In this document: positions 1 to 13,900 of the stretch, one piece after another
How positions within the stretch are numbered: position 1 is the first letter of the stretch
Layout: every line of letters begins with the position of its first letter
Assembly (NCBI RefSeq): GCF_029931775.1
Contig: NC_079317.1
Location: 69,409,895-69,473,894, forward strand
Source of the DNA: Euleptes europaea
Lineage: Eukaryota > Chordata > Lepidosauria > Squamata > Sphaerodactylidae
Direction of reading: 5' to 3'
DNA: 64,000 nucleotides
Translations under genes and position numbers: made by a program
Notes under the pieces: model-generated
Told to the model about the DNA's origin: nothing
The model's database searches: none
The model's input: the letters and a program-made list of their open reading frames with translations, nothing else

Positions 1-205
1 GATGCTAATCACCACTTTGGGGTCAAGAGGTAATTTCAATCCAGGCAAGATTGGCCAGGGATACTGGAGGGTCCCCCCCATCTTCTGGGCATGGAGGAGG
101 GGTCACTGGGGGTGTGGGGGGAGATAGTTGTGAATTTCCTGCATTGTGCAGTGAGTTGGACTAGATGACTTGGGAGGTCCCTTCCAACTATGATTCTATG
201 ATTAT
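1..205 (+). mobile_element. CR1 LINE 3' end
   Basis: The sequence TTGGACTAGATGACTTGGGA, then CCTTCCAACTATGATTCTATGATT, is the typical 3' end of amniote CR1 with its ATTCTATG tail. It continues to the left of the window. Confidence 0.8.
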
Positions 206-1268
206 CCTGTCTTTTCTTTATTCTGTCTGCAAGTACCAACCTTGGTTCTTCATTTTCAAAACTTCTTTCTTTTTGATATGTCAGAATTTGTCTTTAGCTG
301 GATACTTATGGAACTTGTGTTCCTGTCTTGTTCCTATCACAAGTAATTACCATCGAGTTCAGTGCTGTCTACTGTCAAGGAAAAGTAACTCTGTTTGGAA
401 AGCTATGAATATGCAACATGTAAGAAAAATACCTAGTGCTGTGGGTAATGCCGTGTATTAATTGGACTGTGCTTTTGTATATACAACTGTTTAAAATAAA
501 ATTAATATCCATACAGGGCCTAGCAAAATTGGGGATGTGTTGAATGCATGTGTGATGATAGGAGCAAAATTATTCTAGTGGCTATGAATAACCAACTAAA
601 ATTATTTATTTACCTGAATATATATGCGCTGAGCCTAGAATGTGGAGATAAAATTTGCTTTGAAAAGAGTGTAGCTCTCTGCAGCCTTATGTGTTGTGTT
701 AACATGCTTTGTGTTGCTTTAAATATGATGACTTTCTTGTAACAGTAGCACTTCAGTATAGGAATGTGTGCAAGCATCAAATATGTGTCTACATTGTCAC
801 AGGTTCTGGGACTGGCTGTGAGTGTGCGATGGCCACACACGAGTCTATTCTGCCATGTGTTGTGTATGTAGAAAACATGCCTAAAGAAATAAAGTTGCTC
901 TTTCTGTCCTCTTCTGAAGCACTTTCTGCTCCAGTAAGGATTTTGGGGAGAGATGCTTTGAAGAAGAAGGAAGTGGGAGCTAGGGAACACGCTGGTAGGT
1001 CTCACATTAAAGATCACTGGTCTATCTCATGGGCTAGTTGTGAGGATCAGCTGGGGGACGGGGGAGAAAATATGTTGCAAGCTTCCCTCAGCTTTTTGGA
1101 AAAGAGTGACATAAAATCAAATAAAAAGTCTAGAGCACCTGTCCACTTTTGGTTAATTTAAAAGCTTCTTCTCCTAAAAGAAATATAATTACACTGGGTG
1201 TTCCGAGAGTTTCTTGCTGTGTTGTTCAGCTTGTGTCGTAACACTTGTCAGTCCTGAAAATTAAATAT
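206..1268. other. unannotated DNA
   Basis: AT-rich DNA with several short open frames on both strands, none with splice context, protein similarity or codon bias I recognise. Nothing supported here. Confidence 0.5.
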
Positions 1269-1269
1269 T

Positions 1270-1485
1270 AATGGTGTGCCATCAAGTTGCAACCAACTCA
1301 CGGCTACCCCAGGACCATGGGCTTTTCAAGGCAACAAATGAGCAGAGGTTGTTTGCCATTGTCTTCCTCCACATAGCAACCCCAGTCTTCCTTGGTGGTC
1401 TCCCATCTAATTACTAAACTTGGCCAACTCTGCTTAGGTTCCAGTCTTTGACGGGATAGAGCTAGTCAGGGCTACTCAGTCTGCT
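1270..1485 (-). mobile_element. 5S-rRNA-derived SINE (5S-Sauria type), diverged
   Basis: GCCATCAAGTTGCAACCAAC, TTTGCCATTGTCTTCC and TTCCTTGGTGGTCTCCCATC occur in the order of the other 5S-type SINEs here. The right end is the reverse complement of internal 5S rRNA, but much decayed, so this is an old copy. Confidence 0.75.
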
Positions 1486-1613
1486 AACTTATATTTAACA
1501 TATCCACTAAAACATACACAAGTTGTTTGGCTACAGACAGTTTAGTAGAAGACACTGCAGTCCAGAACTGAGTGTGTCAAGCTCTGTGGGGCTTTTAATT
1601 TTCCTTTTTAAGT

Positions 1614-1893
1614 AGTAGTAGAAGAAGAGTTGGTTTTTATATGCCGACTTTCTCTACCACTTAAGGAAGAATCAAACCGGCTTACAATCACCTCCCCCTG
1701 CCCACAACAGACACCCTGTGAGGTAGGTGAGGCGGAGAGAGTATGACCAGCCCAAGGTCACCCAGCTGGCTTCATGTGTAGGAGTGGGGAAACAAATGCA
1801 GTTCACCAGATTAGCGTCCACTGCACCCGGTTCTCCAGATCACAGTCCACGCTCCAAACCATCGCTCTTAACCACTCCACCACGCTGGCTCTC
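1614..1893 (-). mobile_element. tRNA-derived MIR-like SINE
   Basis: Reverse complement of the copy at 4107. The 3' tail (GCCGACTTTCTCTACCACTT) is at the left and the tRNA-like head (ATCGCTCTTAACCACTCCAC) at the right. The middle CCAAGGTCACCCAGCTGG matches the MIR core. Confidence 0.75.
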
Positions 1894-1909
1894 CAGTGCT
1901 GTTTCTGAA

Positions 1910-3120
1910 GGAGTTTAGTGTGAAACGTGAGGGAGCTGCTACTTGCAAATGAAAAGTAGAAGCCCTGCTGAACTCATATAAATCTGTTCACAGTCTTTAA
2001 TAGGCCTTGCTAGATTAGGCTCATTGTGAGAAGGTAATCCCAACTGAAGACAATGGGACTTAATTCCATGTGATTTCATTTAGAATCTAGGTATAAGGGT
2101 ACATGAGGTGTATGTACAAAAACAGTATGCATTTTTTGCCTTGCTGAGGTTGGCTTGTGCTCCCCTTCATTCCATTCTTATTTGCTTCCAAATACAATGC
2201 TAGCTACTTTGCTTTCCCCTTCCCAACATGTTGCGCCCTGCAAGCATGAAGTGTCTTGCTATTTTTTGCCACCTTATTTTTTTTTGGGGGGGGGGGGAAA
2301 TTAGACTTGTTGAAACTTTTCTTTGGAGAGTGGAAGAGATGGGATATTACATGGGCCAGTACAGCTGGCTTCTGTTATCAGAGCTGAAACAGTTAGTGGA
2401 AGGAGTGTGCTGAATTCTTCCATACCTGCCTCTCTTCACTTGCTACACCTCTAGTTTTCTCTTGATGCATCGACCCCACCCCACCCCCCCAAAAAAAAAA
2501 CTGGCAGAAAAGCAATCTGAAGGAGAGGATTACAGGGTGAATGTGGCGGGTGGAGGAAAGGTACACTTGCTCACCACTACTCTGCTCTTGTATAGGTATT
2601 CAGTGGAAACCCAGATTTTTATACCTGGTTTTCCACCCAACATTTTTTTTCCAGTGGCTGTGCTATTTTGTGATTTTTTTAAAAAAACAAGCTACCAAGG
2701 ATTGAAGCTGGGATGTTACACTGGTAGCACGTGTTCTGTTTCTGAGCTGACAGCTAAAGGGATAATCTCCAAAACTCAACTTCCTTGGTTAATTCTATAC
2801 ATATTACAAAACAGGGGTTCTGTGGCACAAGAGAAAAGCATTAAAAATAATCAAATATAAGCTATGAGTCTGTTCCTAATTCTTAGATTCTTCAATGCTT
2901 GAATCAAGAATTATAATTTGGGGAGGTGCAGTAATGCTCCAGATTGTAGGCTCCTAATCTCTGTCTACTCTGCAGAATCTGTTTATTTCAGAATATCATG
3001 GTTGGTTCATTCTGAGGGTTGTTATGAGCAAGAGTTCATTGAACCACTGAGTCAAAATTCTGGCTGCAGCATTTTTCACCAGTCATGGCTTCTGGACAGT
3101 CTTACTTCCAGGCACAACTG
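1910..3120. other. unannotated DNA with homopolymers
   Basis: No gene seen. Contains T9(G)13 at about 2277-2298 and a C-run followed by A-run at about 2475-2500. The region may be intron 1 of the giantin-like gene or its 5' flank. Confidence 0.5.
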
Positions 3121-3480
3121 AGGGCTTCTGGTTTCGACCTTTCGACCAGTATCTCACAGAGGGTGCTTTGACTCTTGAAAACTTGGTGGAAAACGCCATC
3201 AAGCTGCAGTTGACTTAAGGCGACCCTGTGGGGTTTTCAAGGCAAGAGATGAACAGTGGTGGTTTGCGATTGCCTGTTTCTTCATAGCAACCTTGGACTT
3301 CCTTGGTGGTTTCCCATCCAAGTACTAACCACGGCCGATTCTGCTTAGCTTCTCAGATCAGACTAGCCTGGGCCATTCAGGTCAGAGCAAAAGCTTAGAC
3401 CTTGGAAATCTTGTTGCTTTTTAAGGTGCTACTGGTTTCAAATTTTACTCTTCTTCTGCAGACCATCACAGCTACTCATC
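3120..3480. mobile_element. palindromic MITE-like repeat split by a 5S SINE
   Basis: TTTGACTCTTGAAAACTTGG on the left and TTAAGGTGCTACTGGTTTC on the right are the two halves of the repeat family seen intact at 46725. A 5S-type SINE (about 3186-3384, minus) lies between them, so the MITE is older than the SINE. Confidence 0.6.
3186..3384 (-). mobile_element. 5S-rRNA-derived SINE
   Basis: TTCCTTGGTGGTTTCCCATC, CAAGTACTAACCACGGCCG and TGCTTAGCTTCTCAGATCAG are the reverse complement of the internal promoter part of vertebrate 5S rRNA. The left part is the shared SINE tail. Confidence 0.8.
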
Positions 3481-3484
3481 TGAA

Positions 3485-4100
3485 ACTGGTATTGACCTTT
3501 AAACTTTTGATCAGTCTGCATACTTTAGGGAATGCTGGCTCTTTGTTAGTTCATTTTGTGACGCTCTACCCCAAGTCCTATTCTTTGCATATCTAAGGAA
3601 GGCCACGACATGGGGTAGATTCTTTTTAGTAATAGCACTCACTTGGGAACACATTTTCTAAGGAAATCTGCTACTGTTATTTTGGTGGATCATAAAACGT
3701 TTTCAGTTCTTAAAAGCTCTGATGGATGATACTGTTCACAGTGATTTTAACTTTGCTGCTTGGTCCCTAAGCTCCCTTTCCACTTATGGTAGGCACTTTT
3801 GTCATGGAAGAGTGAGAGGCTGATTCTTTGACAGTTCCCTACTCTCACTGCAGCCCCTCCACATAGGGTTTTTTTGGGGAGTCCACTGGCTCTTGGAGCG
3901 TAGCTTTTGGAGGCATGGACTACCGCAGAAGAACAGGGTGAAAGGCGAAGTTACCATTTGTTCAGTTCTGCTTGGACTGCATAGGATCCAAGCTATCTCC
4001 TTCTGCTATTAGAAGGCTAAATGGAACCTTCATGTTCAGAGGTAATGCCTGCTGCATACCAGTTGCTGGGGGCAACAGCGTGGGAGGCCTGGCCCCATAC
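3485..4100. other. unannotated DNA
   Basis: Unique-looking sequence; no gene, RNA or repeat recognised. Confidence 0.4.
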
Positions 4101-4106
4101 CCTTGC

Positions 4107-4392
4107 CAGCATGGTGTAGTGGTTAAGAGTGGTAGACTCTAATCTGGAAAACTGGGTTTGATTCACCACATGAGCGGAGGTCTCTGATCTGGAGAACTGG
4201 GTTTGATTTCCCACTCCACATGAAGCCTATTGGGTGACCTTGGGCCAGTCACAGTCGTCTCTGAACTCTCTCAGCTCCACCTACCTCATGAGGTGCCTGT
4301 TGGGGGGAAGGGAAGCCAATTATAAGCCGCTTTGAGACTCCTCACGGTAGAGCAAAGCTGGGTATAAAACCCAGCTCTCCTCCTCCTCCTCG
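4107..4392 (+). mobile_element. tRNA-derived MIR-like SINE
   Basis: tRNA-like head GTGTAGTGGTTAAGAGTG (A box) and GGGTTTGATTC (B box), MIR-core-like GGGTGACCTTGGGCCAGTCA, and tail TATAAGCCGCTTTGAGACTC followed by (CTC)n. The head motif is partly duplicated (a second AATCTGGAGAACTGGG). Confidence 0.8.
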
Positions 4393-4625
4393 TGGGGTAT
4401 CTGGTTGGGCACTGTGGGATATGGATTGTTGGTCTGATCCAGCAGGGTTCTTACGTTTAGTTTGTTTGTCTTTGGTTTTTAGGTTTTGCTGTTTCACAGA
4501 TGTTAAATTGTTTGTTTTATTGCCGTATTGTAAATAAGTTTGTTTTAAAATGTAGTTTAAAATGCCTGAAATAAATATAGCTTGTAATAAAATTCCTTAT
4601 ACTCTTCCACAGACCATCTTAAACT

Positions 4626-4670
4626 ATGTGGAAATGGGGCAGTGGTGATGATTCAGCCCCAACATCTGGA
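4626..4670 (+). CDS. GOLGB1: giantin-like coding exon 1 (residues 1-15)
   Basis: Splice acceptor AG 4611-4612 is followed by a 13-base leader, ATG and 15 codons ([15 protein letters not shown]), then donor GTAAGT at 4671. The acceptor just upstream of the ATG implies a non-coding first exon further 5'. The SGDD motif resembles the ELSGDDD of human giantin. Phase 0 at the 3' end. The start codon is the first in-frame ATG of the exon. Confidence 0.75.
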
Positions 4671-7600
4671 GTAAGTAAAAAAAAATGCTTTGACTTTGTT
4701 TACATTGTATAGAATTGTGAATTACAATTTATATATCTTCAGCTTTACAAATGATAATTTTATTGATTTTAGAGACTGTGACATCTCAAATGTTTGATGA
4801 CTTACTGTTCCGAGTCTAATTTGGTGTTCAGTTAACTTCACATCTGTTTCACTGTGCATCTTTTGGAATTTTTAAAAAACTGATCCAATATTCAGGGCTG
4901 TGCATGATAGCCTTTTAAAGAAACCTCAAACATAAGAGTGAGCATATGTGTGTGTGCATGTGACATACAGCCAGAAGATTCACAGGGTTTCAGCTTCCTT
5001 AAAACTACATGCACAACTCTGACTGCTGCATGCTTGCTTGTAGGGATCAGATCAGGCAACACAGAAATAATGTTATGTGTAACCTCTAGAATGTTGCTCA
5101 TTTGCATAAGGCAAAAATGTGCAAGTATTTAGATTTTAGTTTTAAAGCATACATTATTTAGGGCAGTGGCTCAATATGCTGAAAAGTATTTCATTAGCTT
5201 TCGCATATGTGTAGGGGTCCATTCCAAGCACCTAATAGGATCTGCTATTTCCGCTAAAGATTCTGTAAATATTTCTCCACAGCTCTCTTGTGGATATTGA
5301 AGTATAAAAAAAAAAGTTACATTCTAAAATTATATGAGCTTGTCTTGCACCTTTCTTGCTGCTGATAAATTCACTCCGATGTCTTTTAGGCCCATGGGAC
5401 TTCCAAAGCAGCAAGCATGTCAGTGGCCGATTTGACTGAACAGCTGGCCCAAACTAAACAGCTGGTGGTGCAGCTCAAGGAACTTGTCAAAGAAAAGGAT
5501 AATGAGCTACGCAATAATAAGCAACAGTTAAAGGTATTTGTATATATCAAGGCGGTGAAAATGTATTTAAAAAATATCTGTGCAGTGAACTTCTTTCCTA
5601 AATTCTAGCTTAACAACTTATTTCAAACTGGATTCTCAAACAGTGATAATAATTAGCAGGTGCATCTCCCTTTTATTTTATTTTAACTTTCCATAAATTG
5701 CCAGATTTGGTTGTCACTCAAAATGCAAATGTTTCCCAAGTGAGAACAGATGCTGTTATAAGCCCAGGTTTAAAATTACCCTTTTCCAAATTGGTGACTC
5801 TGATGCAATGTTGGGCCTGATGCCACCTGTCTTGGAGCTGAGGTTCTTTTAGTGCAAAAACTAGCCTAGTATTGGGTTCCTCCCCCCACACACACATAGT
5901 TATGTCTTGATCTGTCTGTAATAGCTGCAATTAAATCGTATGTGCAGATTGCATTTTCAGTTAAAACCAAGCTCTTAATAATCTTTAGGAAGAAAAAGAA
6001 GCCTTTGAAGCCAATATTTCCAAATTAAAGCTGCAAAACAAAGCCAAAGTAACATCGTTAAATTCACAGTTAGAGGAACTTAGGAAGCAGTTATCAGGAG
6101 CTGGAACAGAAGAAGGAAAACCTGAACAAAAACGAGTGAGTTTTAATTTTTAAATTTCAGGCTCCATCAAATGTCAAAATTTTGACCTTAATTATATGTG
6201 TGTTTGTGTTGATGGAACATACATCTGTGCTTCCCACACAATGGTTTGCTTGCTGCTTTTGTTATTGCTGTTGAAGAGGCAAGTTGCTTATTAAGTTGTG
6301 AGTTGTCTTTTCAGTAGTGGACAATGTTGTGGAGAAATCACACCGCCAGAGTGTGTTTGCTTGCAGCGTGGTTCTGCCTTTGTGATTGTGTGCCCCATGT
6401 TTAGATATAATAGCCCACTCATATGCATTTGCTTATTTTGGTTGCCATTTTGATTGTCATTTTTCGTCTGAAAGCGGGGTAGAGAAGAGAAAATGGAGGT
6501 GGGGTGGAGAGAAGGAGAATGGACTGGAAAAGGTTGAGGGTGTGGAAAATCAAGCTTCAAAGGGTAGTGGGAAGCTATACAGAGAGAACGTGAGAAGGGC
6601 GTGAGTGGGCGAGAGAGGGGCAGGACAGCCATGAAGATTGGGGGGGGGAGTGAGCAGATGAGGGGGAAGCAGATCTGGAATGGAGGCAGTAAAGGCAGAG
6701 ATGGAGCAGGGAAGAAGATGGGCTGGAGAGAGGCCCGAACCTCCCTCCTCATGGTCCTCTCTCTCTTGCAATCCTCTATTTAAAATTGTTTTTATTAATA
6801 CTTAATTTAGATTTCACAGGTCAACTTTTTTATTGCCTGGTTGGGTGAGTTGAAATGCAATCCTCAGAACATTTTTCTGGGAATAAGCCCCATTGAATAA
6901 AATGTCTTTAATTCCTAATGTACTGAAAACTCTGAAACATGTGTTGATTGAAAAATTTGTTGTTTTCTAGCACTAACACAAATCATTTGTTTTATCAGAA
7001 GCTAAACTTTCAGATTTACATTTTTAGGGTGGTAGAGATGGTGATCAGCATAATGCTGCTGCAAGTCGTGGAAAAATATTGGTACTTAAAAAGAAAATTG
7101 AAGAATTAGAAACCCAGAATACTCAAAAAGATGAAGAACTTCAGGAAAAGGTACAGGAAAAGCAAGTAATCATTTTAATTAGCATTGGCATTGTTGTGGG
7201 AGGATACTATTTGCTCTTAGAATAACACACACACACATATCTGTGGACAATGCCAATGAAAATACTTACGTTACATCCCAGGAAGGAAAAAAAGACAAGT
7301 CTACGGTGATCTGTGAGCTAACGGAAGGGAATTGAGTCCTTTGTTCTTCCCATCCTTTGGTCACATAGTCAGAGATGCCAAGGTAGATCAGTTTCAATTT
7401 CCTAGCTTGGTGATTGAATCTTCTTATCCAAACTTTTGAAGCGACTGGTCTACAGCAGGCCTGGAGTGTAAACTTTAAGACTGCACCCCAAAACTGTTGG
7501 ATGGAAAGGAAACTCCTCAGACTGCCGGAGAATCTATATGTTAGACTGGCTATGAAATTTGAGTCAAAACACTGATATCTAATGTGAGCCTTGTCAGGGC

Positions 7601-7903
7601 ATGTCAGGATGTGCCATTCTGAACTCATTCCTAAGCCAACAGTGTTGAGACAACTAAGTACACAATCAGCTTTGTAGATTCTGCCTAACTGGTCTGCCTG
7701 CTGATTGTTCACAGTTATCTGTGCTTTGTAGTTATTAAAAGTTCATTTTATTCACAATCTTTGAGTGTAAACTGACTACCAAGAATCTCACCCATATCAG
7801 CAGGCAGCTGTGCTTGATACTGACCAGGTGCCTAAGCAGTGAATGTGGACAGCTTTGATGGATGCAGAAGGAGGCAAGGGGTGGGGAAATAGTCCACAAG
7901 TCT

Positions 7904-7935
<32 letters not shown>

Positions 7936-10900
7936 TCCTCCCTCCCTCCTTCCCTCTTTCTCTTTGTTTCTCTCTCTCTTTATCTCTCACACACACTCCT
8001 GATGTTCAAGAGAGCCAGGGAAGTCAGAAGGGGGGATTATTTTGATGGTGACAGCTTCTACTGGATAAGGGACTCCCTAAGTGGGGAGGGGGCTTGAAAG
8101 TAAAAGCTTTTTACTGTTGCTGCTGGACTCTTGGCAGAAGGGGTCCAAGGACCAAGAAGGTGGTTGTGGCAGGCATTACTTCAAAGCAGGGGTAGGCAAC
8201 CTTTTTGGCCTGTGTTGAAAAATGTAAGTTTGCTTGTAAAGATGGTGGTGCGCAAGCAAACAAAAGGGGAAAGATGAAGATTGTACTTGGTCAGACATAC
8301 TGGGAGCAAGCTAAGTCCTTGCATCTACATCTGTCCAGGAGGCAGTGAAGGCCATAAACTTCTTGTTGCCTTCTCTACTACTGCCGGTGCTTTGGGGCTC
8401 ACCATGGAGAGAAAGGGATTGTGACTGTAAACCGCTTTGAGACGTCTTAAAGGTAGAGAAAAAGCGGGGTATAAAAACCCATTCCTTTTCCGCCTCTTCC
8501 TCCTCCTCCTCCTCAGTTGACAGAGTGCCAGCCAGTGTAAGCAAAATGGTCTGATGGGCTGCTCTTTGACATATGTGTCAGGGGTTGCATACTGAGGTTG
8601 AACTTCGAAGCTTGCACAGATCCTTTCAAATTGCAAAGCTATCATTTTCAGTTTTATTAGAAATGGAGTGGAGTAGGATGAGAAGGAGTCCATATTTCTC
8701 TCATTTTCATCCACACGTTAAAAAAAATTCTCTGAACATCTTCACTGCAATAGCATGTGGGAATGAAGGTTTGTGATTTACTGCCCAGTCCTAAGCAAGT
8801 TTATTTAGAAGTAAGTTCTACAGAGTTTAGTGGAATCCGCTCCCATGAAAACAGCACATAGACCTGAAGCAATGAAGCCCAGTCTTAGGTGCAATTTTCT
8901 GGAAATGTCCCACTAAGTTTATGGCACCTAGTCCCAAGAAACATAAGTAGGATTACAACCCTAGCCTTTTTAGCTATTTGAGATAAGGTTTCGTCTGTGA
9001 ATATTTTTACTGGCTATGGAATATTAATAATGTTGATTGTGGGAATAGAAATTGTAGTGGGAAAAGTGGGTTTTGTGAAGCCATCGGCACCAATCTCACT
9101 CATCGCAGAATTGAATCTTCCATAAGCTTGATATTAGTGGGTTCAGTACTAAGGACATAGTAGGGGCATCTGTCTTTTTTGTTAACTGACCATTTTTGAA
9201 AGCTTTCTGAAGAGATAGCAGTAGGTGGTGGCTTTGTTAGTAAGACTGAATATCTCATGAAAGTAATAGAAACAACCATCAGGTGGAGCCATTCAGCCCT
9301 TTTAGTTCACTGAAGTTGGGAGAAACCTGAAAATGAAACATGATGCTTTATGGGATGACAAATGGAAGGAGCAACGGCAAACATGAGCAAAAAGAGTTTT
9401 CAGTGTGATAGAGAAGGGGACCAACTATTAACTAAACAGATGGTAGCAAAATATTTCTGAAAACGTCATGATTTTGTTTCTAGGTTGCTGAATTGGATGC
9501 TGCGCGACTGCGAGGGGCTGAAATGGATGCCATGCTTGCTGAGCAGCAGAAGAAATTGGCTGAAAAAGAGGCCTATATAATTGATTTACAGTTATATGGT
9601 GGATCAGCTAATGATGCCAAAGAAGTACTCATCCATAACAATGAATTAAAGGTATACTTTTGAACTATAAACATATATATGCATAAGTCTGATCTTACCT
9701 ATCATCTCAAGGTGCTTAGCTGCAGATGTGGCATGTTTCTGAATATACTGAATAATGTATACAAAACCACAAGCCTTTAATTGCTACCAGTATTATCAAA
9801 TTCCCACTACAATTTCTACTCTCACAATCAACATTATCAAATCTCTGTTGCAGCCTTTTCAGTAAGCTTGATCAGAATTTAGCTGTGTCTGCTGTTAATC
9901 CCAGTTGCATGATTTTCATACTGCTTTGTTAATTGTCTTTTCTTGGTCTTTGAAGAATCAGCTTTCCACAAAGGAGGCCTCACTGCAGAGTATGGAAATT
10001 CTAGTTCTGAACCTGACAAAGAAAGTTGGAGACAGTGAAGAAAGATGTAGCCTTCTCCAAGAACAGAATGAAAGTCTGAAAATTCTTCAAAACAAAGAGA
10101 AAGAGCACTTCCGGGAAAGAGAAGCCATGTATACTCAAAATGTAAGTGGGTGTTCAGTAAAAAGAAGAGGGAATCTATGAGGACTTATGAAGGAGGAGAA
10201 ATCCCTGCTTCTTTTCCCCAGATTCTTTGAGGAAGAGCCTGACAAAGGGACCTTTGACTCTCAAAAGCTTATACCCCAAAAATCTTGTTGGTCTCTAAGG
10301 TTCTACTGGATTCCAGTCTAGCTATTCTACTGCACACCAACATGGCTACCTTATGAAACTATCCCTGTACCTTAACCACTACACAATACCGGCTATTTAT
10401 TGATTTTGTGAGTTTAGGCAGTGCATGTACAGGGATGCTTGAATGTTGCTTTCAGTCTGTTGGCTGTCAACAGAAGCCTTCGCCCGACTGCTGGGTATGT
10501 TGGGGACCTGAGGAGGAGGAATAGCTTAGGACAGTGTTCCGGCTTCTTGCCATTGCCAGCTTGGAGATATGGCTTATGTCAGCCCTGAATCAGACTGACC
10601 TGTAAGCCCTTTCCCTGACTCCTTAAGCCCCCTATCCTCACCCTGGGGCCATGCCTGAACAGGTTAGCGGGCAGAGTTTTTAGTTGTGAGGAGGGACTTT
10701 GAAAAAATGTGCCTTACCAGGCATTGGTGTTTTTTTTTTTACAATAGTACTCTAAGGAAGATAGATTGCTTTTCTTAAAGTTGTTCTTATAAGCCATCAG
10801 TGGCCTTGGAACGGAAACTTCAGGTGGTCCAACCTGCAGCAATCAGAGGCGGAATACAGAAATTGTATCTGATGCCGAAAGAGGCTTCCCAGTTGTTTCC

Positions 10901-13900
10901 AGGGACAGTTCAAAGTGCTCTAAAGCCCTACATGGCTTTGGGTTCAGAGTGCTTAAAGGACTTTCCTTCCCCCATATTATCCAGCCTGCCATTTAAGTTC
11001 TGCCTCAGAAGCCCTGCATTCCGTATGGGTGGATATCAGGGTTTTTCTGTAGTGGCACCCTGCCTATGAAATACTATCTGCTTTGAGGCTCACCCAGTGC
11101 CTGCATTATGCTCTTCTAGGTGCCAGGCCAAAACATTTCTGTTTAACCTGGTTATTAATTAATCTGTTAACACCGCATTTGTAGTATGTGTTAGTTTGAA
11201 GACTGTTATTTATTTTCCATTGCTCAATTATCTGTTTTTTTATGCTCTGGCTGAGTTTCAATTCTAATTTTTTAATTAGCAGTTTTTAATGTTTCATGCC
11301 TTTATTGTGTTTTATTTTGTAACACTCTTCAGGAAGTTCCCTGGGGAGGCACCATAATTCCCCCCCCCCTAAATAAAGAGATAACCATTTGTGTCTGCCA
11401 GCCTGATGCCTACAGACAGGCAACACAAACAGACATATTTTAAGGGGGCATCTGAATGGTTTCTGGTGGGCATTATTAAAATAGATTATACTTGTAATAT
11501 GGAATACCCAACTTGTTTCCAACCAAAATTAGTTCAATGAAGTTCATTGGTACAGTTCATAAGAACATAACAAGGCCCTGCTGGATCAGACCAAGGCCCA
11601 TCAAGTCCAGCAGTCTGTTCACACAGTGGCCAACCAGGTGCCTCCAGGAAGCCACAAACAAGATGAGTGCAGCAGCACCATCCTGCCTGTGTTCCACCAC
11701 ACCCAAAATAATAGGCATGCTCCTCTGATGCTAGAGAGAATAGGTATGCAGCATGACTAGTATCCATTCTAACTAATAGCCATAAATACCCCTCTCCTCC
11801 ATGAATATGTCCACTCCCCTCTTAAAGCCCTCCAAGCTGGCAGCCATCACCACATCCTGGGGCAGGGAGTTCAACAATTTAACCATGCGTTGTGTGAAAA
11901 AATACTTCCTTTTATCTGTTTTGAATCTCTCACCCTCCAGCTTTAGCAGATGACCCCGTGTTCTAGTATTATGGGAGAGGGAGAAAAACTTCTCCCTGTC
12001 CACTCTCTCCAAACCATGCATAATTTTATAGACCTCTATCATGTCTCCCCTCAGCCGCCTTCTTTCCAAGCTAAACAGCCCTAAGCGTCTTAACCGCTCC
12101 CCATAGGACAGTTGCTCTAGTCCCCTAATCATTTTGGTTGCTCTTTTCTGCATCTTCTCAAGCTCTGTAATATCCTTTTTTAGGTGAGGTGACCAGAACT
12201 GTACACAGTATTCCAAGTGTGGTCTCACCATAGATTTGTACAAGGGAAAAATCTTAGCTTTTAAATGCTGACTTACAAGCACGTTTGATCATTGGCATGG
12301 CACTTTAATGGTGTTACTTTGTTTGAGTCAGTTTTATAGAGATTTATTATTTCATTTTTTTAGATCCGTATGTTTCAAAACATTATCCAGGAAAAAGAAA
12401 AAGAGCTGATGGAACTAGCTCAGAAACATGAGCAGGAACTGTTTAAATTGGCTGCCAAATCTGATGCTAGCGCTGATTTAGAACAGGTAAGGAAAAGTAC
12501 ACTGTAATTAAGACACAGAGTGTATGAAACTATCATATGAAGCCATCAGTTTGCTTCCTGACGTCCTAGTTAAAGCATCTAATGTACCTTTTCCTGCTAC
12601 AACATCGGTTTGATTTGTCCATTAGGCTGTACCCAGAGATAATTATGTTCTCTTGCAATCTCCAATGTACATTCCTGCATATTGTCTCAGATATACCAAC
12701 AGCCGTAGGGCCAAACTAAATGAAACACACACAAAATCCAGGATTAGAGTTTTCTGTGTTATTGTTTTTTTGTTTGCTTTGTTTTTTTAAAGATAATTAG
12801 TATTGGCTTTGAAGATCAGGCAAGAGTTGTTGCTGGGGAAGATGCGTAGCCTCTTTTACAACTGAAACAGTTCCCGCAATTAGCACCAAGTGGGGGAGAA
12901 GTCTGATACAGAGAGTTACCTTTCCCACTATGGGTTAAATATTTATTTATTTATTTAAAACATATCTACGCCTTTCCACCCACATAGGTTCCCCGAGGCA
13001 GAATCAAAATATTACAACATTCCAACATTAAAACATCAAGTCATTTAAACCGCAGTTAAAATATACATGTATATAGAATAGTTAAACATCTCAGTAGAAC
13101 TTATCAATGCACATATCAATACAACCAGGGAGGAGGGCCAACAACAGTTAGTGGAACAATGCCAAACAAAACGAAATCTTTGCCCACTGGTGGAAAACGA
13201 TGATAGAGGAAGACAGATCATAGAAGAATCATAGAGTTGGAAGGGACCACCAGGGTCATCAAGTCCAACCCCCTGCACAATGCAGGAAATTTACGACTAC
13301 CCCCCCACACCCCCAGTGACCAAAAGATGGCCAAGATGCCCTCCCTCTCATCATCTGCCTAAGATCACAGAATCAGCATTGCTGACAGATGGCCATCTAA
13401 CCTCTTCTTAAAAAACTCCAGGGAAGGAGAGCGTACCACCTCCCGAGGAAGCCTGTTCCACTGAGGAACTGCTCTAACTGTTAAAAAATTCTTCCTAATG
13501 TCTAGACGGAAATTCTTTTGATTTAATTTCAACCCGTTGCTTCTGGTCCGACCTTCTTGGGCAACAGAAAACAACTCGGCACCCTCTTCTATATGACAAC
13601 CCTTCAAGTACTTGACGATGGTTATCATATCCCCTCTCAGTCTTCTCCTCTTCAGGCTAAACCCAGCTCCTTCAACCTTTCCTCATAGGACTTGCTCTCC
13701 AGACCTCTCACCATCTTTGTTGCCCTCCTCTGGATATTCTTGGGGAGGCAGTTCCAAAGTTTTGGCTCCCTGACCGAGAAGGCCCTTTCTCAGGTTGCCA
13801 CCAGTCCAGCTTCCTATGGCAGGGGCATAGGAAGACACTGAAGAACTATTGGCTGAGTTGCATCATAGGTCCTAGAAATGTGAACCTTGGTATTTAGTTT

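Noticed and set aside
709-1161. Plus-strand 150-codon open frame
   Set aside because: No domain, no splice or promoter context and no codon bias; chance open frame in intronic or flanking DNA.
4107-4180. A tRNA gene
   Set aside because: A- and B-box-like motifs are present, but no cloverleaf forms and the MIR-like body follows: it is a SINE head.
6291-6783. Open frames on both strands in a purine-rich tract
   Set aside because: Low-complexity composition suppresses stops; products are low-complexity and unlike any family.
11773-12282. Minus-strand 169-codon open frame as a host gene
   Set aside because: It is the C-terminal part of a CR1 LINE reverse-transcriptase frame followed by the CR1 3' end.
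13365-13628. Minus-strand 87-codon open frame as a gene
   Set aside because: It is the end of another CR1 ORF2, next to its 3' tail.
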